A stretch of 64,000 bases of DNA from Smittia aterrima (taxonomy: Eukaryota > Arthropoda > Insecta > Diptera > Chironomidae): contig CP093829.1 of assembly GCA_033063855.1 (NCBI GenBank), forward strand, positions 18,631,537-18,695,536, written 5' to 3'. Of the stretch, positions 10,501-22,616 are shown in pieces (the first letter of the stretch is position 1; every line of letters starts with the position of its first letter). The position numbers and the translations under genes are program-made. The notes under the pieces were generated by a model that saw nothing but the letters and a program-made list of their open reading frames with translations, ran no database searches and was not told where the DNA came from.

Positions 10501-13500
10501 TTGATCTTTCGTCAATCTCGTTGTCTAAGCGCATGAGAATATCCCAGAAATCATTTGATCGATCTCTTTGCATTGCCGCTGCTGATGTTGAAGGCATCGG
10601 CTCATCATTCGACTCACTAGCGCTAGCAGATGTTGATGGTTTCTTTGCCGGCAGGAAGTGAATTGGGAAGCTTTTTGCGAGGAAGATTAGCAACTCGAGA
10701 GTATGACGACAGACAGTTGGCGATGCTTTTGGATGAATCGTTAATGGACTTCCATTTCCAAGTGATTTCTCATACTTTTTCAAGAAGACGTTTGCTCGCC
10801 CACCAAGTGCGGAGTCCAAACGAAGCTTCAGCCATTTAACTTTCTCGTCATCACGTTGTGTCATCTTGCTGCTTCGAGTGTTGGCAGTCGGCTCAAGGTA
10901 ATGCTCCATTGATTCTTCGTTACATCTCATGATGATGCTCAAAAGCGATTTGATAATCCATTTGCGTGTTGGGATGTGGAAGCAAAGATTTCTGATAACG
11001 CGATATAAGCGGAGCGTGCTAATGTTTGGATCGTCGATGAACAGCAAGACGAGAATTGATGCTAATGATTCTTGATCTAAGAGCGGCGCTCCATTTCTTT
11101 CCATATTTGCTGTGATTGATGTTGAATTCAATGGTTGACCTCGAGTAAGTGCAAAAGAGTGACCACTTGCTGTACTAAAGCCTAACAAATTGTGTCGTGG
11201 GACGTAGACTCGTGGATCTGCAATTCGAGCCGCATTAGTTGGAACAACTCGCAATTGTAATGAGTTCAGCAAACTGCTGAGAGTTGATCGAGGGTACTCA
11301 CTGCGGTTGCCCGGGTTTCTCAGTGCATGTGTAAAGCTTGAAGTGAGGATTCTTTCTTGCATTTGGCGATTTCTTGTTTCCCAATCGCGTCGAAGGTTTT
11401 GAGCCTCAGCGGCAAGCTCTGGTGGAAGAGCTGCAATTTGTGAATCTTCCATATCGGCTAAGATCTGCAGAGGGAAAGTGAATTTCAAGAACATTCCAAC
11501 ACCTTTTAAAATTTTTAACTTACAGCTTGACGAAGTGAAGGCTGCAAATTTTGGAAAAACTCAGCAGCATTGACAGGATCATTTGGATTTGCTGCAGCTG
11601 CGGCTTGACGTTGTTGTTCCATTCTCTGTTGTGCTAAGACTTCTTCTTGAATATTGAGTGGAAGTGCGGCAAGGAATTCTGGATTAACATCAACCATTGC
11701 TTGAGCTTCTTGCAGAGCTGTCGTTTGTTGAGCTCGTTGACGAATTCGTAGTTGTCTGGAAAGAATTTTGTTATGACTTGATCATTATTTTTAAAGCGAA
11801 ATTTACCTCAAATGTTCTTGAATGACTTCATCTCGCATCTCTGGAGGTAACGCAGCTAAGAAAGTTGGATCAACTCCTTCTGGAACTCTCAAATCACCAA
11901 GAAGAGCTCGGACTGCGGGATCCATGTCAGTAATGTAACCGCCACTTATATTCTCAACCGATTCTTCTGATGAGTTCGGATTCTCTGCACTTGGAACTGA
12001 AGAGTCCCCTGTAGCTGAAACATTTGCTGCTGTAGTGACACCACCGACAGCTCCTTCTTCGTCATGTTCGTCTTCATCTTCTGTGTCTTCGTCAGATGTA
12101 TCGGAATCGTCTGAATCATCATCAGTTGGCAAAGGAATTTGACTTGCTTCGAGAACCATGCTCAGTTCAGCACCTCCTTGTTCGTCTTCGCTATCAGCAT
12201 CAGTGTCACCTCGCATTGGATGATCATCTTCGAGTTGCGATGCTTGGTCTTGAATATTTAAGTTGTTGACTTGTTGCTGTTGTTCGCCAGCTGGAGTTTC
12301 GCGATTCAACATGTTCATTTCGCCTGTTTCGATTTGATTGCTATTTGGCGAATAATTTGGCGAGAATGATCGAGAGTTATTAGCTGACGCAGATGATTCT
12401 TCATTATCTGAAGCCATCTCCACGTCAAGGTCGAGGTTCAAAGTGTTGTCGTTTGTTATTTGTTGTGGCGCAGCAACAATCTGAGTAGAGATTGTAATCG
12501 GTTCGATCGTCTGGTGACCTCCAGCGTGTTCTTCATTAACATCCATTCGATACACGCTCATGTTCTCGGCTCTTTCTGCTGGTGCACTTTCTTGTGATTC
12601 CAGTGCAGGAACGAATTGCATTGTCTCAACTCCATGATCTTCGCTCAGTTGATTTGAATCTTCTGATGGATCTGTCACTCGAATTGGTTCGACTGGGACA
12701 GGAACACTAGCCAAAGCGCTTGATAGAGCAATTTCAGGTTGAACTTGACTTTCACTTGTCTCTTCTTCATTGGATTTCTTTCCATCCTGGTTTCTTTGTT
12801 TAGCTTCTTCCTCCTCAGCGCGATTCTTCTTACGCTTACCTCGAATTTTGCTTAACTCAGCGGCTCTTGATGCATCAAGTTCAGGAATCATTTCATCACA
12901 AACGACCATGCAAAGATCTGAGTTAGAATCTGGCCCAGAAATCTTATTCTCCTCTTGCCACCATCCAAGTGCTGAAGGATGATTATTCAAGTGATTCGCA
13001 AGTGTGCGGCCAAACCAGTAGCCAGCCTGATCAAGCATTTCAAAGTCCAAGTCATCATTTGAGAAAATGCTGAACCCATTGTCCATCACTACGACACGAG
13101 TCCCATCGCGGAAGTAGAGTGGATCGTTTCCAGCAGTTCCATTTCCTGTAGCCGCGTTTTGCTGTCCAGCTTGACGATTCTGTCTAAGCTCAAGCATTCG
13201 TTGAAGAATAACTGGCGGATTTCGTGAGTTAATGTTAATGAATTGATAGCGACGAGCTCGACCAGATCGTCGTGCAGTTTGTAAACTATTTCCTTCTGCA
13301 ACGTGCAATCGTTCGTCAGGTCTGTCGGCTGTTGCTCCATCAGGTCGTCCAGATAACAAAGGATGATTGTTCGGCGGAGGAGCGTTCGTATTAATCGGTG
13401 CAGCTACAGCTTCATTCGATGCGCTCGACGGAGCTCCCTGTGCAGAATTCGAATTGTCGTTAGCTCCCTGATCACTATTTTCGTTGTACAACAGCGGGAA

Positions 13501-16500
13501 ATTCGCGTTGAACAGGAAATTCTGTGGCTGTTCATTAGCATTAGTGGCATTAGTCGCATTGTTCGCAACAGAAATGCTTATATTCCCACCAACCTGAGCA
13601 TCACGATCACGCACCGTTCGGTTTTCACGAACCTCAGCGTTGTTATTAGCCGTAGCATTATTCTGCGCGTTGTTTGAGTATTGAATCATCAAAATGTCCT
13701 CATGATCACGTTCGATTTCCGGAATCGACGGAGACAAGTGTCGACCGTACATGTGATGATCATACATTTCGAAAGGTTGTGTCTCTTCGTCCTCATCGAG
13801 CTCTGATCGTTCTTCAGCTTCTTCCTCTTCGTCATCATTTTCGATTTCTTCTAAAACAAGGTTTGGTTAATTGAAATTCCAGAATAAAAATTAATTTCTT
13901 CGAGGTACTCACCAACTTCATCAATTTCACGTTCTTCGTTATCAGAAGCGTTTGATTCGGAATCAGAGTCGCTGCTCGAGTCTTCGTTCATTTGAACATT
14001 CATGAGCTCCACATTTTCTCTTAACATTCGGCGACGTTGTTCGCGCTCGTTTTCATCGTCATTATTTTCGTCTTCATCTTGATTGCCATCGTCAGCGTAG
14101 TCGTTGATCCCACGAAGCTCTTCGCTAATAAGCGTGTCGAGGATCTCATTCAAGTGAACTTCTCCTAATTCACTTTCGCCAACCAAAGAATCAATTGCTG
14201 CGCTTGACATGTCGCGATCAGTGTTTTGTTCAGAATCGTCGGCAAGCATTTGTTCGTCTTGAGCGTTTGTTGAATCGCTGTTAGTTGTCGTCTGGTTATT
14301 TTGATTTGTTGCTGATCCCGAAGCGACAGTTGTATTAACAATGTTACTCAAAGCTTCGGATGCTTGATTGGCCTGAGTTTCATCTGGAATTCCACTTTCC
14401 TGTTGACTTGAAGCACCTGCATTGTTCTCATCACTTTGAACAGTTGTTGATCGACGAGGTGGTGCCAATTTCTTGTATTTCAAAGGCATTGAAGGCATCG
14501 GCTCGTTTGTCAGTCGAAGAAGCATTTCAAGTGGTTTCAACAAATGATTGATCGTTGCGGTTGTGTTTGGTCCACCAAGCTCAAGATATTGAACAGCTCT
14601 AGCGATGTCAGTGATGATTCCTTTCTCCAACATGATGTAGAAAATATTGTGACGCAATTGAGTGTGATTATTTGCTTTAAACAATTGATTGTTGTCACCA
14701 ACAGCTCCATTGTTTTCAATCATCGCTGGAATCAAAGTGGCAAGTCCTTCAATATGGAGATGTTTCTCGTTTGTTTCTGGCTCATTCAAAGCTCGTTGAA
14801 GGGCCCATTTAACTTCTTGAACAACTGTTTCCTGTGCTTGCGTGACGTCCGACGAAGCAATTGCGGAAATAAGACTTTGTGCCATTGCTGGGCACTCACG
14901 ATCCATGCTCGTATCGTTGATGTGGAACATCTTGTCGAGAATGAATGACAAAGCTGTTGTGTCTTCGCTGATCATCGTTGATATTCCCGACCGATATTTG
15001 TGTTCAGTAATGTACAACGCGACGGTTTGATAACTCTTCACAGACTCAGCTAGGATCTTGAGGATCGCTGACTTGGACAACAAAGGCTTGTCAGCTGATC
15101 CAGGAACTTTTTCCTTTGGTTCTTCGTTTGATGCATGTTCGTTCGTTGCCGTGAATTTTTCTTTTCTTTGGCTTTCCTTGTTGGAAGTTTTCTCTGGAGG
15201 GATCCACATCATATTCGGCTCGCTGGCCTCATCTGGTTCCACCAAGGCTTTAAGTAATTTGCAAACTGCAGACATAGCAGTTGAAAGCTCGATGTTGTAT
15301 TTAATGTTGGCCGGAAGTGGAATCGACTTCATAATGAAACGTTTCTCGTCAGTGATTTGAGATCGCTTAATTGAATCGAAATCGACGCGAAGCACTTTCA
15401 ACGCGGCTTCTTTGAAAAGTTCGGGATCACGATAAACAGCAGCATTCAGTTGACGAATGAGGAAAAGCAATTCGCGATGACCTGGCGGAATTGTAGTCAG
15501 AGTTCGATTCGAAAGAACGTTTTGAATTGCAAGCGACAACGTTTTTGGTTCCTCGATGACGTGTCGAATCAACAGCGTAGCGAGTGTTGTAAATCCAATA
15601 TAGCCTGAGCTTTGTTTCATGTTCAACAACACATCAATTCCTCCAAAACGAGCGAAAACTTCAGCCATGTTGTAATTCTTTGTTAAGCGGACAACAACTC
15701 TCATGATTGCGTGGAGTGTGTCACGATCTAATTGTTGATGAGCCATAAGCTGTACACACGACGAAACAATTTCCTCAGGCACAAAGCTGCTCAATGGCTC
15801 GAGTTCGATTTCTTCTAACATTTTAGCGTAACTCTTCGCTGGTGTGTCAACGTCCATTAGATTAACGCTTTCAGGTGCCTCAGTGGCAGCTGTTGATGTT
15901 GATGGCTGAATTGGTGTTGAAGTCTCAACAGGAGGATTCTCAGTAGTTTCTTCAGCTTTTTCATCGAATGACTCGTTCGGATTGTTCATTGTTTCAATCG
16001 AACGAAGCGCCATGATGATTGGTCGATGATTCGAGCTCTCTTCGTTGATCTGCGACATACTTTTGAAGTTTATTGTGTAACGATGGCGACTCAGCACAAG
16101 ATGAATTTCGCTCTCTCCAGCCATGTAAGCATCGTTAATCATCTTATTATGTTGTGGCGAGTAGCTATTCCATTTCGAAGATCCCAAATCGTACCATTGC
16201 CAAGTTGTCGTGCAGATTTTGTGCATTTGCTGCTTTTGTTTCGTCGACAATGCAACCTTATCATACAAGTCAAGAAGCAACGCAAGTGGTGCAAGCCATT
16301 TTGGAGTCGGGAGAACTTTATTCATCATTGTCACGATCATCTGGTAGTCAGTGAGAACTTTAATAAGTCTAGGGATGATGTTGTAAGTCTTTAGCGAGCT
16401 AGCACATGGAACCTTCATGTCTTGGTACTGCCCTTGGAAGAACAGAGTAAAGAGATGGATTCTAACAGCTGTTTTGTTCGCCATCTCGCCAGAAACTAGC

Positions 16501-19500
16501 TTATCACTCTTTTCTTTGTAGTTCTTGGTACTTCGCTCGTCGTCTTGTACAAGAATTCCAATCAAGTACTGAATGCAGTTGTAAATCTCTTTGCAGAGCG
16601 TGTCAAGCATTTCATCACGCCACAATGGTCCGTTGCGTTTGGTCACAGTGATCAGAAGATCGCAAATCTTGTAAACGGTTTCGGGAAGTTGATCAAGAAT
16701 GTTCAAACATGTTTCGAGGAGATTTAATGTGAAATCGTCGAGCGTCTTTTTCGGCAGCGGTTGTTCTAGCAAATACCGCTTAATGATATCTTTCTGTTTC
16801 GTCTTCGCAGCTTCCAATGCTTGCTTAACCTTCTCGTCAGTTTCAGGTTTGTCTACGACAGGTGACATTCCAATTGCATTTGAGGGTGTGATCGGAGTAG
16901 ATGATCTCGATGTCCCAAGGCTGTTAAGGATAGCTCTGATCACTTGCTCATCTTCTTCGCCAACGTCAATATCCATGTTGACTGGTGCCGCTGGATTTGC
17001 TGCAACTGTTCGTTCATCATCGTTAATAACATCAAGCAAAATAGCAGCTCTACCGCGAGGACTTGTTAGCAAATATTCAGTTGCTGCTTCAAGGCTTAAG
17101 TAACGACGCAATGCATAAGCGCTTTGTTCACGCGAGAAACCCATGTCAACGAGCTGCCGCAAATGTTCTTGGTTTACATCAGCTACAACGGCAGAAGTCG
17201 AAGCTGCTGCTGCTGCTTCAGTTCCACTTGTAACAGCAATCGAAGTCGGGAGAATCGCTTTGGGTTTATTGTCTAACGATATTGCAACTCCCTGCCCATT
17301 CTTGTAGTATTTAGACTGAAGAACCTTCTCGCCCTTGATAATGTGTTTGAGAATCGATAGCATTGACTCAGTCATACGAAGGCCATACGATTTTAAAGGT
17401 TTGCATCCCCACAAATATTGAATGCTGGAGAATGCATGTCGATGCATGTAAGTCAGATAATGTTTGGTATCAAAGTCTGGTTTGACGCCACGAGTCTTCG
17501 ATGTGATTTGATGAGGCGACTCAATGATGTACTTGAGATTGACCATTTTCTCAAGAAGCATGAGCCAAGCATCTAAAGCTTCTCCGGTTCCATCTGGCAA
17601 ATTTGGATGTTCGATTGCACGATGAGATGGAATTGTGTAACCAGCTGTGAGTGTCCAACGGAACATGTTGAAGAAAGCTTCCAAGCCTCCTTCTTCGATA
17701 AACTTCTGAAGCATCAAGTGATAGGCGAATCGTTTTTCGTCGAAAAGCATTGGACTAGTGAATCCAATTGAGCAGATCAAGAAGGTGAGCTTCAGTTTTG
17801 GAACTGGAGACGACGGCAATTTGCTAAACGAGAGGCCATCAACAAGAATAAAGCTCAGAACTCGAGCGATTTCTCGAGATGTTGGAGATGTGAACGGTTG
17901 AGCTTGAATGAAGTTTTGTCCACGTCTTTGTCTCAATGGTGAACCTACGCACAAACGTACAAGTAATCCGAAGAGTTCAGCCAATGCTCGTCCCAATCGT
18001 GATGAAGCGCCAAGAAGCGACTTGATGTATTTCAATTGACTCGGCGATGCAACGAATTTCACGCTTGAGTCTTGTGTTTTGACCTTACGTAAGGCTCCGC
18101 TGCTTGATCCATCGACATCCATGTTTGAACTGCTTGTGGACGGTGCTCCTGGCGTCAAGTTCTCCATGACTGATAAATTCGATACAATCTCGTCCCAGTT
18201 AACATCAGCAATGTTAATATTCTTCAAATCACTTGCAGCGCCAAGTTTCTCCATCTCATCTTTTCCAAACTCAGACCCAGGTGGAATAATGTCATCAGTG
18301 CAAAGAGCAAGGAGAAGTGTTGATTCCCAGACAAGGCCAGTGTAGAGCATTACAAGCTTTTTCAGCAGGAGCATGCCGTGGTTATTGTCTTGACCCCATT
18401 TCATCAACGAGAGTGTTCTGATATCACTTTGACCACTTCTACAGACATGAACTAACATGACAACATATCCATGAACAGCGCTCATTGCGTGAAGCAAAGG
18501 TGTGTAGTGGGCGTTTGTGAAAGCGTGATTAATGTCTTGACAGTTAGCGAGTTCCTTCAATAGGACACTGCTGCTGGTGTGTTCCTGATGGTTCATCAAT
18601 GGCTTCAATTGTTCAACGATATTTGACAGTTGTTCCAATGCAACTTGAAGAACTTGAGGTTCGTGAGTCAAATTCTGAAAAACAAATATTTGTTAGACTT
18701 TCTATTAATCTCAAATTTAAAAGAATCTTACCAGGATTGACTTGCAGACCGATGCAACAGCTTGAGCTGTAGCGGTTATTGGAGAATTGAAACTAGTTAC
18801 GGGGAAGTTGGGCAATGCCAGAATTGACAAAAGAGGACGAAGTCCACCAAGAGTCACGAATTCACGGCAATGATCATCAGTGGAGTTGTTACTGAGAATT
18901 GCTTCGAGGAACTTCATTGTGTTCAGTGTGTAGTCAATAAGAGCGATTGGTATGCGCTCTGACGATGTTGTTGGGGAGACAGTCGTTGACGAATTTGTCA
19001 CTGCAACTCCAGTTTGTTGTTCTGCGTTGTTTGCATTAGCTTCTTGAGCTGCTTGATTATGTGACGAAGTTGAAACTTCTTCCTCGTCTTCGTCATCTTC
19101 ATCAGAACTGCCGCCGTTATTGTCGTTCGTGCTGCTTTGACGTGAGTTGGGCATTTGCGGTGAGACTTCGTTCTTATTCTGAGCTCTCCAGCAAATGTAT
19201 TTCGGATCAGTTCCAAGTTCAACGATCTCTTCCAACAGTTTAATGATAGCTTTGATTGCTGGAGTCTTCAAGCTCGGCTGATTTCTCATAAGCTCGTCCA
19301 TTGCATTGCCAATATTTGATGCAGTATCGCCCATTGGATCAGAACTACGACGTCGTCTCATCGCGGAAAGGTAAACCGGCGATATGAGGACACGGAAGAG
19401 CTTTTCAAAAGGATTGTACTTGACAAAACTTTCCAGTCCACGCGTGTTCAAACACAAAGCACTGAAGACATTCGGCAATGAGCCTAGAACTTCTCGAGTT

Positions 19501-21579
19501 GCTGGTACATCCTTTTTCAACAGCGCTTGCAAGACAACATCAGTCAGTCCATTATCTTGAAGCGAGGAGAGTAGAGACGGCTCTTGGAAGACATATACGG
19601 TCACAACATCAGTAGCGAGTAGAAACAATGATGGTCCATAATACTCTGAGTTGCTAATGATGTGTTTCAACGACTCTGGTAATGTTCCCTCCATGATGTG
19701 TCGGATTGAGTCAGTAAATGCAATATCCTGAATCGCCTTCTTGAGGAAGTTAAGCATCGACTTAAGAAGAGCAGCTCTTTGAGGCAAGCAAGTTCTGTTG
19801 TTTGACAGGTTCAATGTTGAAGTTGAAAGCTCAGCTGTCTTGCTACTGTTGCTTGCGGCTCCAAGCGATTGTGTTGATGTTGTCATTGCATTTCCACTAG
19901 TGGATGCCATGTACGTGTCGTCGTCTCCATATTGACTTCCTGTGTCCATCGCTTCATCAATGTGCGTGACATTTTTGTCGTCGTTCAAAATCACATCGAT
20001 GTTGGGTTTGATTTCGTAGGATTGCTCCTTACGACACAAGTTCACTTCCATGTTGAGGCGCTTGATGAATGTTATGAGTCCATAGTTGGATTGAAATGAT
20101 TGCATATCTAGATTGGTTATCAAGTCTATAACTCTCACAGCACGTGTTACGAAAGTAATGTGTTCCAGCTCTGAGCCTGACCAGTTAATCACTCGCAAGA
20201 GACTTTCCATCATCCCGCAAGACACCAACGACTCGGCCCCTGGCTCATAACTAGCCAAGTGGTACAAGAAACTGAACAACGCAGTAGCTAACTGGAGCGG
20301 GAAGAGATTATCGTCTGTCGAATGTGAATCAGCGGATGGAGTTGATGGTATCGACTTGTTAGCTCCTGTTAAATTTCCTATGCAATTACGAACAAGAGTC
20401 GGCAAGAAGCCGTGGTATGACGCTGCTCCTGTCACCTCGATTATCGTATTGAGTCGAGATTCAGATTTGCTGCAAAAAGAAAAGAAAAACAAATGTCAAA
20501 GAAAAGTTGATAAAGAAAAAATTAGATTACACTCACCGTTGATATTGTGAATTTCTCTCGAGATGAATGATTGCCGTTAAAGTTCTAAGAGCGGCAGCTC
20601 GAATTTCTACGAGATTGAGTTGTTGCAATTCGAGAAGTTCAACAAGCTCTTCTAGGAAACCAGGATAGATGAGAGTTGATGTGTATCCCATGAGAGCATC
20701 AGAGTAGACGAGGATGGAGAGGGCTTGCAGACGAGCTTGGACGAAAAGGATTCGGTTCTCATAGTTCCAGAAGCCAGTTGCAAGACGGGCACGTGCAAAC
20801 AAATGATATTTCTGGTCGTCGTCAAGATGTTGATCAAGATCCTTCCACAATTTGACGGTGATAGCTTTCGGGTCATGTTTGGAGATGTTTTGATGGTCGA
20901 TCACTTGCAGAGCTCCACTTTTTGTGTAATATTCGTAGTAGAAATGGTAAATTGCCTTTGGCATTTTCTGATCGGGACGGCAACAGTCGGCTAAGCCGAA
21001 TCCACACTCTTTTCCGCCATACGGCTCAGCGTTGTGTTTCAAACGACTCAGAAGCGTGTTTTTCTTGTGGCTGCTCAAACGAGAAATGAAATTGCTTCGC
21101 TTTGAGAACATGTACAGCAGATTGAGGACTCCAAGGATGATTTCGAGGTCTGTCGAGAGCAGCAATTGTGTAAGATGCTCGACGGAATTGTAGAGATGTC
21201 GAGAGAAACTATGCTCGATGAGGAGTGTCGTGAAATTGAGGACGAGAAGTAAAAGCTTGCGACCCTAAAATAAAATTGTTAGTCACAGTATTTTCACAAA
21301 ACGATTAAGAGTGTTTACCTTTTCGAATTGTGGTGAGTCACACATGATGTAGATCTGATTGTCCTCATAGTGCGTTGCTTCCTCTAAGATCTCATCAAAT
21401 ATGTCGAGGATGTCGATCCAGTGAAATAATTCGCATTTTCCAAACGTCCACGTCTCAATCTTACTCAGTTCTTCAATCAGCTCCGTTCGATCACAGGCTT
21501 TCAGCTTATCGATGAGATTTTGACATTCTGGTGGCACTTCCGAAGTCCCTTTCTTTAAGCGACTCGTGTCCACTTTCAT
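7508..21579 (-). CDS. HUWE1: HECT E3 ubiquitin ligase HUWE1, 4492 aa, 11 coding exons
   Basis: This is a giant HECT-type E3 ligase that ubiquitinates histones, MYC-family proteins, Mcl-1 and other substrates. Coding exons are 21319-21579, 20537-21264, 18732-20469, 13913-18674, 11807-13850, 11524-11755, 8533-11464, 8150-8471, 7923-8088, 7671-7861 and 7508-7610, total 13,479 nt in frame. The N-terminus (MKVDTSRLKK) and the armadillo-like DUF908/DUF913 region match vertebrate HUWE1. A UBA domain (QLVDMGFSREQSAYALRRYL) lies near residues 1409-1449, a UIM-like helix near 1480 and a WWE domain (TWQWYDLGSSKW) near 1720-1800. Three ubiquitin-binding motifs of type FLAALP/IAALPP lie near 3160-3280, among long acidic and Gln/Ser-rich linkers. 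The HECT domain covers about 4130-4492, and the predicted catalytic cysteine is Cys4459 in SAHTCFNQLDLP, 33 residues from the end as in human. All ten introns are 51-67 nt. The protein is slightly longer than human (4374 aa). Confidence 0.98.
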
Positions 21580-21741
21580 TGTGAATTTATTTCTTCGTTA
21601 TCTTCACAAAACACTCAGAATGACTCGTCTAAAAAGTCGAAAAGAAATATTTTCGTTAAACTGCGGCTTCACAATTTACAAAACACAAAATCGCAAATCA
21701 ACACTTTTGTCAACAAAGTTGTGGATTTCGAGTGGGAACAT

Positions 21742-21793
21742 CGCCATAAAATCAATGAAAATTAAAATTTCGTGAAAATGGCGAAAAATGGCG
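21742..21793. promoter_or_regulatory. ATGGCG (YY1/Pho-like) cluster upstream of HUWE1
   Basis: ATGGCG occurs at 21778-21783 and 21788-21793 and inverted (CGCCAT) at 21742-21747, within 165-215 bases upstream of the HUWE1 start codon. YY1/Pleiohomeotic bind ATGG-core sites often found near start sites of housekeeping genes. Binding here is inferred, not shown. Confidence 0.35.
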
Positions 21794-22360
21794 ATGGCTG
21801 AAAAAAGTTAGTGGAACTTGTAATCTTGATCGCAACGTAATCCAAATGATTAAAAACAATAAAGCCATTTGACAGCCACTAAATTATTTCATCAGCCGCT
21901 TTAAAAATTGCGAGACGTGACGGAAGTGGCAGTGATCAGAAAACAGGAAGAAGAAGACAAATTTCTTATTTTTCTCTGGATCTATTGGAGGTTAGGCTTT
22001 TCAACCATCTGATCTATCTAAAGCCCCGAAACTTTCAATTTACAGCTGACTTTGATAATTACTCTTTCACAACCGAGAACACAAAGAAAATGGGGCGAAA
22101 ACTTACCAGTCGAGATGCTTCATTACAACAACAAAATTGGAGAAAAAATTATTTTCACTTTTACGCACTTTAGCGAGCCAAGTTGGACTCGAATTTACGA
22201 TTGATCGAATCTATGACTTATGGTAAACAAAGTTAGATAGTTTTTCTTGTCTTGAAACGTCTTAAAACGGGATTTAAACGATTCTTAAAAAATTTCTTTC
22301 TCTGTTTTAACTTTGCAAAGTTGTTAAAGTTTTATATTTTTGTGACAAGCGCTTTCAACT

Positions 22361-22616
22361 AAGCAAACTGAGCAAATGTTACCCTTTAGCTTTCGAAGTT
22401 TTAAGCTTTGTTTACATGAAAAACTTCGAAAGCTTCGAATTGTGCAACAAAACTGAATTAGCCTTAATTACGCCTTCTAACCAGAGCTAAAGTGACAAGC
22501 TGTCAAATATTAATCGTCTAAACATTTTACCAGCAAGAAAAAAGCTAAATTGACTCGATAAAAGTGTTTTTAAGAAGCAACCTGCTCAGTTAGCATTTCT
22601 GAGCAAACTGAGCAAA
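22361..22616. repeat. Short direct repeats flanking a 15-bp hairpin
   Basis: The 16-base sequence agcaaactgagcaaat occurs at 22362-22377 and 22602-22617. Between the copies, agctttcgaagtttt (22388-22402) pairs perfectly with 22420-22434 around a 17-base loop. A smaller inverted pair, GCTCAGTT/AACTGAGC, lies near 22584 and 22606. This could be remains of a small non-autonomous transposon; no target-site duplication was established. Confidence 0.4.
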
